This document shows, piece after piece, positions 6,824 to 14,144 of a stretch of DNA of 15,350 nucleotides. This stretch comes from an uncultured bacterium (lineage in GTDB: Bacteria > Patescibacteriota > Minisyncoccia > Phycocordibacterales > UBA9973). Every line of letters starts with the position of its first letter. Position 1 is the first letter of the stretch. The DNA lies in NCBI GenBank assembly GCA_903907175.1, contig CAIVNB010000008.1, positions 1 through 15,350 of the forward strand, read 5' to 3'. A program made the position numbers and the translations under genes. The notes beneath the pieces are model-generated. The model made no database searches. It was not told the DNA's origin and saw only the letters and a program-made list of their open reading frames with translations.

Positions 6824-8566
6824 CTACTCCCCCTCTTCCATAAAATTATATACTTCCCTAAAAGGAATAACACCGTCTATTGCTTTTAGCATTGCATCTT
6901 CCCTCATAGTAAGCATACCACCTTTTCTTGCCAATTCATAAATTGCAGAACTTGTTGGATTTTTTAGTATCACTTCTTGCATTTTTTTATCTACTTTAAA
7001 CATTTCACAAACAGCAGTACGTCCACGTGTCCCTGTAGGACACTCTGAAACCGGAACTGTGTCATACATCTCATCTTTTATTTCAATTTCTTTTCTATAT
7101 TCTTCCGGCAAATCTGCTAATTCTTTTTCAATTTGCATTTTTATACTTTGGTCCATAGGTACAAGCTTTCTCGAAGCAGGAAAAGTCATTTTAGCTAAAC
7201 GTTGTGCAACCGAAAGAACCAAAGTAGGTGCAATAAGGTATGGATCCACTCCCATGTCTATAAGTCTAGGAATTGCACCGATTGCATTATTTGTGTGGAG
7301 TGTCGAAAAAACAAGGTGCCCTGTCAAAGCTGCCTGAATTGCAAGCTGAGCTGTCTCTTTATCACGGATTTCTCCAACCATTATAATATCAGGGTCCTGA
7401 CGAAGTATTGAACGCAGTCCTGTGGCAAAATCATAACCAATCTCTGGCATCATTTGAGATTGATTGATGTCAGGCATATGATATTCAATAGGATCTTCTA
7501 GGGAAACAATGTTACTTTTTTCCTTATCAAGCTCGTTCATTAATGAGTATAGGGTCGTGGATTTTCCAGAACCAGTTGGTCCTGTAATCAGGATAAGTCC
7601 ATATGGTCTTTGAATTGCATCTTTGATTAATCCTAAGTTTCTTTTTGATAAACCAAGTTGATCGAGTGGCTTAACTCCCTTTTCTGAATCGAGTACTCTC
7701 ATAACCACTTTTTCACCATAATAAGAAGGCATAGTCGATACACGAAAATCTATCTTTCTCCCTTCCATGTTAGTAGAAAAAGACCCGTCTTGTGGTTTTC
7801 TTTTTTCATCTAAACGTAATTTTGAAAGAATTTTTATACGAGCAACCACGCCATTGTAAATATTTACCGGTAGAGTAATCGATGTATAAAGAGTCCCATC
7901 GACACGATAACGAACTTTTACTTTTTCTCCTGTATGTTCAATGTGAATATCTGAAGCATTGCCTTCAATAGCATTATGTAAAACTACAGAAACAATCTTT
8001 ATTACTGGAGCATCCTCTACTATTTTTTCTTCTTCTGTTTCCTTTTTCTTTTCTGCATTTTTGTCTGTTGAATTTGTATTTTTTAACTCTTCTGTTTCAT
8101 CATTATTAAACTCATCGATAGCATCGTCTACTTGGGTTGTCAGCCCCTTATAACCTTCCAATATTTCTTTGTAATCTTTTTTTGAAATTAGGAAAATCTT
8201 AAAAGGAATATTCAACTTCGCAGAAATAAATTGAAGTGCATCCATGGCTTGAATATTATCAGGATCTATAACTCCCACTTCTAATATTCCATCACTTAGA
8301 TTAAAAGGAGCAAAATTATAATGCCTTGCAGAATCTTCTGGGATATATTTTAGTACATTAAAAGATACTGCCTTTGGATCAACCTTCTTTATGGGCATAT
8401 TAAAATACTCTCCTTTTGCTTTAAGAATTTCTTCATCTAAAATGCCCATCTCAACAAGAACGTCATCGATATCACCATCGTATTTTTCTTTTGCACGATT
8501 TTTGATATCTACTATTTGGCTTTCATTGATCCTTCCTTTTTTTACTAACTCTTCTAAAAAACTCAT
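6824..8566 (-). CDS. pilB: Pilus assembly ATPase PilB (GspE/MshE family)
   Basis: A 580-aa extension motor. The N-terminal MshEN-type region (about 1-140) is followed by a very acidic/Lys-rich, probably disordered linker (about 150-185) and then the GspE catalytic domain: Walker A GPTGSGKS (329-336), Asp box SLEDPIEYH (355-363), Walker B DPDIIMVGEIRD (391-402), and His box TGHLVFSTLHTN (415-426). The C-terminal region normally carries a CxxC...CxxC zinc site before the GRxxxxE motif. Here only two cysteines are near it (C509, C520; SECPTGTRGRTAVCEMF) and the first CxxC after AQRL is replaced by TFPASRK, so the zinc ribbon appears lost. The gene is 48 bp after the PilP-like gene and 63 bp before the receiver gene. 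Confidence 0.95.
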   Translation of the reverse strand: MSFLEELVKKGRINESQIVDIKNRAKEKYDGDIDDVLVEMGILDEEILKAKGEYFNMPIKKVDPKAVSFNVLKYIPEDSARHYNFAPFNLSDGILEVGVIDPDNIQAMDALQFISAKLNIPFKIFLISKKDYKEILEGYKGLTTQVDDAIDEFNNDETEELKNTNSTDKNAEKKKETEEEKIVEDAPVIKIVSVVLHNAIEGNASDIHIEHTGEKVKVRYRVDGTLYTSITLPVNIYNGVVARIKILSKLRLDEKRKPQDGSFSTNMEGRKIDFRVSTMPSYYGEKVVMRVLDSEKGVKPLDQLGLSKRNLGLIKDAIQRPYGLILITGPTGSGKSTTLYSLMNELDKEKSNIVSLEDPIEYHMPDINQSQMMPEIGYDFATGLRSILRQDPDIIMVGEIRDKETAQLAIQAALTGHLVFSTLHTNNAIGAIPRLIDMGVDPYLIAPTLVLSVAQRLAKMTFPASRKLVPMDQSIKMQIEKELADLPEEYRKEIEIKDEMYDTVPVSECPTGTRGRTAVCEMFKVDKKMQEVILKNPTSSAIYELARKGGMLTMREDAMLKAIDGVIPFREVYNFMEEGE

Positions 8567-8614
8567 ATCAAATTAATTCTTTTGTTCTATTTACGATTTC
8601 TAACATATTAAATT

Positions 8615-9106
8615 TTACCTACCAGGAATTATTGGAGGAGGAGTCATTGGAGGGATTGTTGGAGGAGAATTTGCTGGCGGAGTTGTTGGAGAAGTTGTTG
8701 GAGGAATTCCTGAAAGAGTAGTATCTCCACCTGTTCCTAAATCTACGGGCAATCCCATTGCTTCAGAGCCAATTGGGGCAAATGGATTTGGTCTTCCTTC
8801 GTCACCAGTTTGAGTAAGGGTAATACTTGAATCTCGCAAAGAGATAAATGCCTGATCACTAAATATAGTATCGTCTAACTTGATACTTTTTACATTCAAA
8901 AGTAGTGTGATGAAATCTTCACTGATCACTGCTGTATCAGTAGCGCCACTGGTCGTCCCCGTACCAGGGACTACTGCGGCACCAGTCGTTGAGGAAGTAA
9001 GTGTTGCATCTTGTGCTGGCGCTTTTTTAATAAAAAAAATATAAACTAATACTAAAGCAACTGCGACAACAATTAATATTATTATGTTTTTTATTTTTGA
9101 ACTCAT
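8615..9106 (-). CDS. PilP-like inner-membrane protein with Pro-rich tail
   Basis: A 163-aa protein with one N-terminal membrane helix (about 6-26), a low-complexity Ala/Thr/Gly stretch, a short conserved-looking core (about 65-115) ending GDEGRPNPFAPIG, and a C-terminal Pro/Thr-rich tail (about 130-163; repeated PPTTSPTTPP-like units). The RxNPFxP element after a single membrane helix, and the place right after pilO, are what one expects of PilP, which links PilNO to the secretin in diderms. The usual PilP beta-domain is not evident and no secretin gene is visible, so the assignment is by position and motif. The start at 9106 is 3 bp after the pilO stop. Confidence 0.6.
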   Translation of the reverse strand: MSSKIKNIIILIVVAVALVLVYIFFIKKAPAQDATLTSSTTGAAVVPGTGTTSGATDTAVISEDFITLLLNVKSIKLDDTIFSDQAFISLRDSSITLTQTGDEGRPNPFAPIGSEAMGLPVDLGTGGDTTLSGIPPTTSPTTPPANSPPTIPPMTPPPIIPGR

Positions 9107-9109
9107 ATA

Positions 9110-9757
9110 TTAATTTTTCAGCCAATAAGTTTTAATTTTAAAATCGTATCTATATGAATCAGTTAATTTAACTTTCCCTATTGTTAAGCCAGTATCAGAG
9201 GAAAACACAACAGCAGAAATATCTACTATTCTTAGATTGTTCTCTATATCTTTTGAAAAATTAATAAAATTAGAATACGTTCCCTCAGTAGAAAACTCAA
9301 GATTTAATGTTCCATATTCTTTGTTTTCTTGAACTAATTTATTTTGCACTACAATTGGTGAAGAATTTGTTGTATCCGTAGTACTTGCTGTTTGAGAGCC
9401 TGTACCCGCAGCCGCAGGACTTGCAGGAGCTGATGCAGTTGAATCATATTTAACGTCCTTTAAGATCATCCCATACGGTTTCGCTAATTTTTCAATCTCC
9501 AAAATAAGACGAATATTATCTACATTATCGGGCAAAAGTTTTTGTAATTTAGATAAATTGTCAGGATTAATTGCATTGTATTTTTTAGTCAATTTATCAC
9601 GTTCATTTTCTAGTGCCACAGCATTGTTTAATGCTTCATTGTAAGAAGCAACTTCTGTATTTATTGTAGAAATATCACCAATAATTGGCTTAGTAAGCAT
9701 AAAGAACCCAGTCCCTGCAATTCCTATTAAAATTATTGGTGCAATATATCTAAACAT
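9110..9757 (-). CDS. pilO: PilO-like pilus alignment protein
   Basis: A 215-aa bitopic membrane protein: a short cytoplasmic end, one membrane helix (about 4-22), a coiled-coil-like region (about 30-65), then LLPDNVDNIRLILEIEKLAK (73-92), the LPD-containing segment common in PilO, and an alpha/beta periplasmic-type domain. That domain is interrupted by an Ala/Ser/Thr-rich insertion (about 105-135) before the second half (about 145-215). PilO pairs with PilN to form the inner-membrane alignment scaffold that links PilM and PilC to the outside. It lies 2 bp after pilN and 3 bp before the PilP-like gene, so co-translation is likely. Confidence 0.8.
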   Translation of the reverse strand: MFRYIAPIILIGIAGTGFFMLTKPIIGDISTINTEVASYNEALNNAVALENERDKLTKKYNAINPDNLSKLQKLLPDNVDNIRLILEIEKLAKPYGMILKDVKYDSTASAPASPAAAGTGSQTASTTDTTNSSPIVVQNKLVQENKEYGTLNLEFSTEGTYSNFINFSKDIENNLRIVDISAVVFSSDTGLTIGKVKLTDSYRYDFKIKTYWLKN

Positions 9758-9759
9758 AA

Positions 9760-10392
9760 TTAATTCACTGTTCCAGTACTAACTGTCTCGCTAGAACTAG
9801 AAGAACTAGCAGCTGTCTTAATCACTTGCTTATAATTTACAAAACTTGGGTCAACTAAAAACTCTAAATCAAAAATTACATTACCCTTATCATCTAAGGA
9901 AAGATTTGAAAAAATTGGGTCAATTAAATTTTTATTTTTTGTGAATAAATCAGCTTGAAGAGCAACAGAACTATATCCAATTGCCTGCCCACTCATTTTT
10001 ACTATAATTCCTTTTTCCCCAAAATCATAACCAAATTTGGTATAACGAACAGTTTTCATTGTTAACGCTCCTAATGCTTCAAAGATTGGGGAAACTGTAA
10101 TATGTTTTGATAAAATTTCATCTGAAGAAATAAGTCTTCTATCCAATAGCTTTAGTTGAGCAATTTTTGCTGGCTCAAAACGATTCTTTGCTAAATTTAA
10201 ATCACTCTCCATTTTAGTAATTTTATCTGTCAAAACTTTTTTATAAAAGTAAGCTCCTCCTGAGGCTAAAACCATAGTAAAAAAAATAAAAATAGCAATA
10301 ATCATAAACAACCCAATAGGACGTTTTACAACCCTACTTTGTTCAATCATCGGTTTCTTTGGTATAAATGATGTTTGAAAATTTTGATCCAT
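9760..10392 (-). CDS. pilN: PilN-like pilus alignment protein
   Basis: A 210-aa bitopic membrane protein with a cytoplasmic N-terminus (about 1-25) that would carry the PilM-binding tail; the segment NFQTSFIPKK lies where PilN has its INLLP-type peptide but diverges from it. One membrane helix (about 26-50) is followed by a coiled-coil-like stretch (about 55-90), an alpha/beta domain (about 95-185) and a Ser-rich end (six serines near 195). Neighbours (pilM 14 bp upstream, pilO 2 bp downstream), topology and length support PilN; sequence conservation alone is weak. Confidence 0.75.
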   Translation of the reverse strand: MDQNFQTSFIPKKPMIEQSRVVKRPIGLFMIIAIFIFFTMVLASGGAYFYKKVLTDKITKMESDLNLAKNRFEPAKIAQLKLLDRRLISSDEILSKHITVSPIFEALGALTMKTVRYTKFGYDFGEKGIIVKMSGQAIGYSSVALQADLFTKNKNLIDPIFSNLSLDDKGNVIFDLEFLVDPSFVNYKQVIKTAASSSSSSETVSTGTVN

Positions 10393-10406
10393 ATTTTACT
10401 TATTAC

Positions 10407-11561
10407 CTACTTCATTATCTCATTGTTTTGTAATTTTCTCAAGGCAAGACCTATCGCAACCGCAAATTCAGGACCTGTTGACTCTAAAATTTTGTCTAAA
10501 AATGCCGGTGTTCCAACTTTAGAAAAAGGACGTCCCACTTCTACCTCCGCTTTAAAATTATTTAAGGCTACTTCTTTCAATCCTTTAAGGAGTGCGCCAC
10601 CACCAGTAAGTATTACCTTGCTTATCGTACGGTTATACTTCTTCTCATATCCTAATAATACATTATTGGTTTCAGAAAAGATATAGTCTGTGTGTATTTT
10701 GATTACATCAGCCAATTTTTTTTCATTGGGATTACCATATAAGCCATATTCCTTTTTCATTTTTTCTGCTTCGGGGAATGAAATACTCAATGATTTTGAA
10801 ATAGAATCAGTAATATCAGCTCCCCCTCTACTTACAATGTGAAAACTTTTTACAGTTCCAAATTCAACAATCGATAATTTTGTACGAGAAGCACCAAAAT
10901 CTATCAAAAGAACTGAAGACAATTCATGTTCAAAATTTGAACGAATGGAAGAAAAAACTTCAATCTCAAAAAAATTAGCATTCAACTTACATCTGTTAAT
11001 TATGGATCTATATTTTGCAATTGCATCGTTTTGAATAGCTACCACCAATACTTCTGTTTTTTCTTCTGATGGAGCAGAAACATTCTCACTATTTGCTTCT
11101 AGAAAGGTCGCTTCTTTTTTAGGTAATAAAAACCAGTCGAGAGAAACTTCTGTAATCGGTATTGGTATAAATCTTCTTGCTTCAATCGTAATGATTGAAG
11201 ATATTTCACTCTTTTTAACATTCGGTGGAAGTTCTATGGTAAAAATCAAACTTGATTGTACGGGCATAGCCAAGGCACCAAAATTTGTTGTTATGCCAGA
11301 TTGTTTTAATGTTTCAGTAAGAGCTTCTATGATTTTTTCAACAGGAAGATTTGTTACCCTACCAATGTCAATACCAGCATAAGGACCAAGCCCTATCATC
11401 CCATAAGTTGAAAGAACTGCCTTGCCTGCTTTTCTTTTTATTTCAACAACTTTTATAGAAGAAGAACCAATATCTATCCCCACAGCACTATCGTTTGTGT
11501 TGCTACTAAAAAATCCAATATTTGAAATATTTGAAATAATTTTTTTAAACGGATTGTCCAT
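10407..11561 (-). CDS. pilM: Actin-like pilus assembly ATPase PilM
   Basis: A 384-aa cytoplasmic actin/FtsA-fold protein that binds the PilN tail. ATP-site motifs: GIDIGSSSIK (28-37, phosphate 1), LLIDFGASRTK (218-228, phosphate 2) and ILTGGGALLKG (317-327, adenosine). I take the start at 11561 (MDNPFKK) rather than an upstream in-frame ATG at 11615. The shorter form matches the usual PilM N-terminus, and the longer one would add a hydrophobic extension running through the promoter and into divergent comF. There is an extended -10 just before this start. This is the first gene of the pilus operon; pilN follows by 14 bp. Confidence 0.93.
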   Translation of the reverse strand: MDNPFKKIISNISNIGFFSSNTNDSAVGIDIGSSSIKVVEIKRKAGKAVLSTYGMIGLGPYAGIDIGRVTNLPVEKIIEALTETLKQSGITTNFGALAMPVQSSLIFTIELPPNVKKSEISSIITIEARRFIPIPITEVSLDWFLLPKKEATFLEANSENVSAPSEEKTEVLVVAIQNDAIAKYRSIINRCKLNANFFEIEVFSSIRSNFEHELSSVLLIDFGASRTKLSIVEFGTVKSFHIVSRGGADITDSISKSLSISFPEAEKMKKEYGLYGNPNEKKLADVIKIHTDYIFSETNNVLLGYEKKYNRTISKVILTGGGALLKGLKEVALNNFKAEVEVGRPFSKVGTPAFLDKILESTGPEFAVAIGLALRKLQNNEIMK

Positions 11562-11583
11562 TTGTGATAATATTATATCATAT
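11562..11583. promoter_or_regulatory. Divergent near-palindromic promoter between pilM and comF
   Basis: Only 22 bp separate the two start codons. On the minus strand the extended -10 TGATATAAT occupies 11572-11580, 10 bp before pilM. On the plus strand TATTAT (11571-11576) lies 7 bp before comF, with TGATAATAT (11565-11573) overlapping it. The core 11565-11580 (TGATAATATTATATCA) is an imperfect palindrome. Both mRNAs would have leaders of only a few nucleotides or none. The two -10 elements overlap, so the two directions should compete for polymerase. Confidence 0.6.
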
Positions 11584-12234
11584 ATGAAGCTTTTAAACAC
11601 CATATTGGATATCATTTTCCCTGTGAATTGCTTCTCTTGTAAGGAAAAGGGGGCTCTTTTGTGTATAAAGTGCCTCTCTTCCTCGAGAGAAGCAGAAAGA
11701 GAAAGTGCTAATTGGGTATTTCCCTTATTTGATTATCGTGATTTAAAAATTAAAAAAGCTATTTGGCTTTTAAAATATAAAGGCAAACGTAAATTGGCAA
11801 ATATTTTTGCAGAAATAATGTACGGTAGGATTTTAGAAGAATTGGCGGACCTCAAACAACTTGAAAATTTTAACGAATCAATCTTAATACCTATACCCCT
11901 AGCTCCTAGACGTCAACGTGAACGGGGCTTTAACCAAGCAACATTGATTTGCAATGAATTGGTAAAATTAGATAAAAATGTTAATTTCAATTTAGAAAAA
12001 AATATTTTAATAAAACCAAAGGATACAGAACATCAAGCCCGAATCGAAGATAGAAGTAAGAGATTAAAAAATATTATTGGTTCTTTTGTGGTAAAAAATA
12101 AAGAATTAGTGGCTGGAAAAAATATAATATTAATAGATGATGTTACAACAACTGGTGCAACATTAAACGAAGCTAAAAAAACACTAAAACAAGCAGGAGC
12201 AAGAAAAATAATCGCTTTCACAATAGCGCATTAA
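11584..12234 (+). CDS. comF: ComF family phosphoribosyltransferase-like competence protein
   Basis: A 216-aa protein, the full usual length. It has an N-terminal four-cysteine zinc motif (C16, C19, C27, C30), then LLKYKGKRKLANIFAE (62-77), the conserved IPIPLAPRRQRERGFNQA (102-119), HQARIEDRSKRLKNIIGSF (140-158) and the PRPP-binding loop IILIDDVTTTGAT (181-193). ComF is needed for natural transformation in Gram-positive and proteobacterial models and is thought to act in the cytoplasm on incoming single-stranded DNA. The start at 11584 (MKLLNTILDIIFP) is chosen because it gives the standard N-terminus; an in-frame ATG farther upstream would run antisense through pilM. Divergence from pilM links it physically to the pilus locus. 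Confidence 0.93.
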   Translation: MKLLNTILDIIFPVNCFSCKEKGALLCIKCLSSSREAERESANWVFPLFDYRDLKIKKAIWLLKYKGKRKLANIFAEIMYGRILEELADLKQLENFNESILIPIPLAPRRQRERGFNQATLICNELVKLDKNVNFNLEKNILIKPKDTEHQARIEDRSKRLKNIIGSFVVKNKELVAGKNIILIDDVTTTGATLNEAKKTLKQAGARKIIAFTIAH

Positions 12235-12249
12235 AAAAATTAAATTTTC

Positions 12250-12264
12250 TGATATAATATCACC
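12250..12264 (+). promoter_or_regulatory. Extended -10 promoter giving a leaderless ATP-grasp mRNA
   Basis: TGATATAAT at 12250-12258 is a consensus extended -10. Exactly six bases (ATCACC) separate it from the ATG at 12265, so the transcript should begin at or within a base of the start codon. There is no room for a ribosome-binding site and no clear -35. Confidence 0.65.
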
Positions 12265-13452
12265 ATGAAACATTGCAAAGATTGTGAACCAGCGCAAGAA
12301 GTACATTGGGTAGCTTATATGTCTGTCCTTTTAGGGATGATAAGCGAACCATTTTTTGGTTTTCTAGAATTATTTTTTAAAAATACAGCAGAGGCGATTT
12401 CAAATAAAATATCATTTCCATTTTATCGCCTGATGGTCTTTCTAAAACTCGGACATTATACTTATAAACCAGATGAGCATGACTCTTGGCGTTCAAAGTG
12501 TTTTTGGATTGAAGCAGAAAGACGTGGTATTAAAATGTATGAATTCCACTTGGGTATAGTGAGAGATATCTTTATAGCTGAATATAAAGGAAAAAAAATA
12601 ACTTTTGATGGTCTTCCGCGACCAGAAGGAAAAGAAGCTGATTCTCTAGGCTGGATGGATGATAAGGGTATAATGAAAGAAAAATTCCTAAAAGAAGGAA
12701 TCCCTGTCGCACGTGGTGGAGTAGCCTGGAGTTTCAAAAAAGCTTTAAAAATATTCAACAGTATTACAAAGCCTGTGATTACTAAACCAAACCTAGGTTC
12801 TCGTTCAAGGCACACAATGATACATTTAAATACTCCAGATGATTTAAAAATCGGATTTAAAAAAGCAAAAAAACTTTCTCCTCTAGTAGTGATAGAAGAA
12901 GAACTTAATGGTTATCTTTTTCGAGGAACTCTAGTTGGTGGAAAACTTGTCGGAGTTGTAAAACGTGATCAACCAGAAATAACGGGCGATGGCGTACATA
13001 CGATTCGTGAACTTTTAGAAAAAGAAAATGAACGCCCTGAACGAGCTGGCCCAATTTTCCATAAAATACCAATTGACAAAGAAGCAGAGGCAGAACTTGC
13101 TCGTCAAAATGTTAAATTAGATGATATTTCGCTTAAAGGAAAAGTTGTAACATTTTCTCAAAAAACCTCTCGTGGATGTGGAGGTACGACAACAGAAGTA
13201 ACAGACATAATCCATCCTGACAATAAAGAAATGCTAGAACATGTAGGAAGATTTTTGAAAGACCCATTGATTGGGGTAGATTTTATAATAGAAGACATCA
13301 CAAAATCTTGGCACGAAGAACAACATTGTGGAATAATTGAATGCAATTCCCTACCCTTTATTGATCTTCATCATTATGTTCTCTTTGGTAAATCAAACAA
13401 CGTCGCAGGGAAACTTTGGGATTTGGTGTTGCCAGAGTCCAAAATAGACTAA
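12265..13452 (+). CDS. ATP-grasp ligase, cyanophycin-synthetase-like
   Basis: A 395-aa stand-alone ATP-grasp enzyme. Seen: FLKEGIPVARG (131-141), the ATP-lysine strand PVITKPNLGSRSR (160-172), the hinge/base region VVIEEELNGYLFRGTLV (198-214), KRDQPEITGDGVHTIREL (223-240), which closely resembles the cyanophycin synthetase RxPAxVxGDGxHTIxEL segment, and the metal-binding GVDFIIED (337-344) and GIIECNSLPFIDLHHY (356-371; E and N are the usual Mg ligands). CphA's Mur-ligase-like half is absent. The N-terminus has CKDC (C4, C7) and a hydrophobic stretch (about 14-39). It likely joins an amino acid or peptide carboxylate to an amine, but the substrate is unknown. It starts 30 bp after comF from its own leaderless promoter and converges with the 167-aa gene. 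Confidence 0.8.
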   Translation: MKHCKDCEPAQEVHWVAYMSVLLGMISEPFFGFLELFFKNTAEAISNKISFPFYRLMVFLKLGHYTYKPDEHDSWRSKCFWIEAERRGIKMYEFHLGIVRDIFIAEYKGKKITFDGLPRPEGKEADSLGWMDDKGIMKEKFLKEGIPVARGGVAWSFKKALKIFNSITKPVITKPNLGSRSRHTMIHLNTPDDLKIGFKKAKKLSPLVVIEEELNGYLFRGTLVGGKLVGVVKRDQPEITGDGVHTIRELLEKENERPERAGPIFHKIPIDKEAEAELARQNVKLDDISLKGKVVTFSQKTSRGCGGTTTEVTDIIHPDNKEMLEHVGRFLKDPLIGVDFIIEDITKSWHEEQHCGIIECNSLPFIDLHHYVLFGKSNNVAGKLWDLVLPESKID

Positions 13453-13566
13453 AAAATAGCTAGATAAAAAATCTTAGGGCACAGATTTTTTGAAGCTTAA
13501 AAAATCCTGAAGTTTGCTCGCCGCCGCTCGCAAAACCCCCTAAAATATTTTATCTATCTATTTTTT
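13451..13566. repeat. Large imperfect inverted repeat with two internal hairpins; likely bidirectional terminator
   Basis: The arms 13451-13479 and 13538-13566 pair over 29 bp with three mismatches, bounded by A6 on the left and T6 on the right. The left arm begins inside the ATP-grasp stop codon and the right arm contains the stop codon of the opposite gene. The 58-bp interior has an AT-rich hairpin (13484-13491 with 13499-13506, loop GAAGCTT) and a GC-rich segment (TCGCCGCCGCTC) closed by TTTGC/GCAAA (13513-13517 with 13530-13534). Read either way, the outer stem ends in a U-run, so it can serve both converging genes. The GC-rich core is foreign to the AT-rich surroundings. Confidence 0.8.
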
Positions 13567-14061
13567 ATTTTCGTTTTCTATAGTTATCTCTGAATCAGGG
13601 TTATAGGCGTCTGGGTCCATTTCTAAATGTGAAATATATTTTTCTTCTACTACATAATCTCCTAAAAATTTTAAGAAATCTTCTTTTTTATCCACTTCCC
13701 CTCTTTCGGTAAAGTGATCGATAGGATGTCCTTCTGGAGTAAGTTCAAAGTGACCTCTCATTTCACCATCTTCAAAAACTCGCAAATGATATTGATCATT
13801 GAAATCTACTAATTTTCTCCAAGATAGAACTTGACCCTCGTCTGTCCAAGCAACGAAATGATTACCAAAACCCCATTTCTCATGAAGGTGTCTCTTTAAA
13901 TCTTCTAATGTTTTTCCAGGGGCAAGCCACCCTATATGATATTTTTGTTTTTTATCTGTATGTTTAATCAAACCAGTATTCAATAAGTCTTTCTGTGCTA
14001 TGTGAAAAAATTTATAGATTACCCGCCATATCTTTTGTTTAAACTTCTCTGTTGGTGTCAT
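13558..14061 (-). CDS. Uncharacterised soluble protein, 167 aa
   Basis: I do not recognise a named domain. The protein is hydrophilic, with no signal peptide or membrane segment. It is rich in Trp, His and acidic residues in the middle: YHIGWLAPGKTLEDLKRHL, HFVAWTDEGQVLSWRK and QYHLRVFEDGEMRGHFELTP, then PIDHFTERGEVDKKEDFLKFLGDYV and an acidic tail. The regular alternation of strand-like and helix-like segments looks like a folded alpha/beta domain. The conserved-looking His/Glu/Asp could bind metal, but this is speculative. I start it at 14061 (MTPTEKFKQ) because an extended -10 lies exactly six bases upstream; the in-frame ATG at 14085 would lie upstream of that promoter. It converges on the ATP-grasp gene across the inverted repeat, and both have the same leaderless promoter design. 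Confidence 0.75.
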   Translation of the reverse strand: MTPTEKFKQKIWRVIYKFFHIAQKDLLNTGLIKHTDKKQKYHIGWLAPGKTLEDLKRHLHEKWGFGNHFVAWTDEGQVLSWRKLVDFNDQYHLRVFEDGEMRGHFELTPEGHPIDHFTERGEVDKKEDFLKFLGDYVVEEKYISHLEMDPDAYNPDSEITIENENKK

Positions 14062-14076
14062 TTTGATATTATAACA
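14062..14076 (-). promoter_or_regulatory. Extended -10 promoter giving a leaderless mRNA for the 167-aa gene
   Basis: Minus-strand TGTTATAAT at 14068-14076 followed by six bases (ATCAAA) and ATG. The spacing is the same as in front of the ATP-grasp gene, and the -10 nonamer is the same as at the two pilin promoters. There is no convincing -35. Confidence 0.65.
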
Positions 14077-14110
14077 TAAATACAAAATTATTAAATATAC
14101 ACCGAATTCT

Positions 14111-14138
14111 TTGAACTTTTTCTTAAAAAAGATATAAT
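14111..14138 (+). promoter_or_regulatory. Promoter of the gpsA-like gene
   Basis: TTGAAC (14111-14116), a 16-bp spacer and TATAAT (14133-14138) form a good vegetative-type promoter. The start site is expected near 14145, leaving a leader of about 72 nt before ATG at 14217, unlike the leaderless neighbours. Confidence 0.7.
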
Positions 14139-14144
14139 TTGAAA

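Noticed and set aside
11562..11615. Longer PilM starting at 11615 and longer ComF starting at 11422
   Set aside because: Both extensions would overlap the opposite gene and the promoter, and add N-termini not seen in these families; the starts at 11561 and 11584 give standard N-termini.
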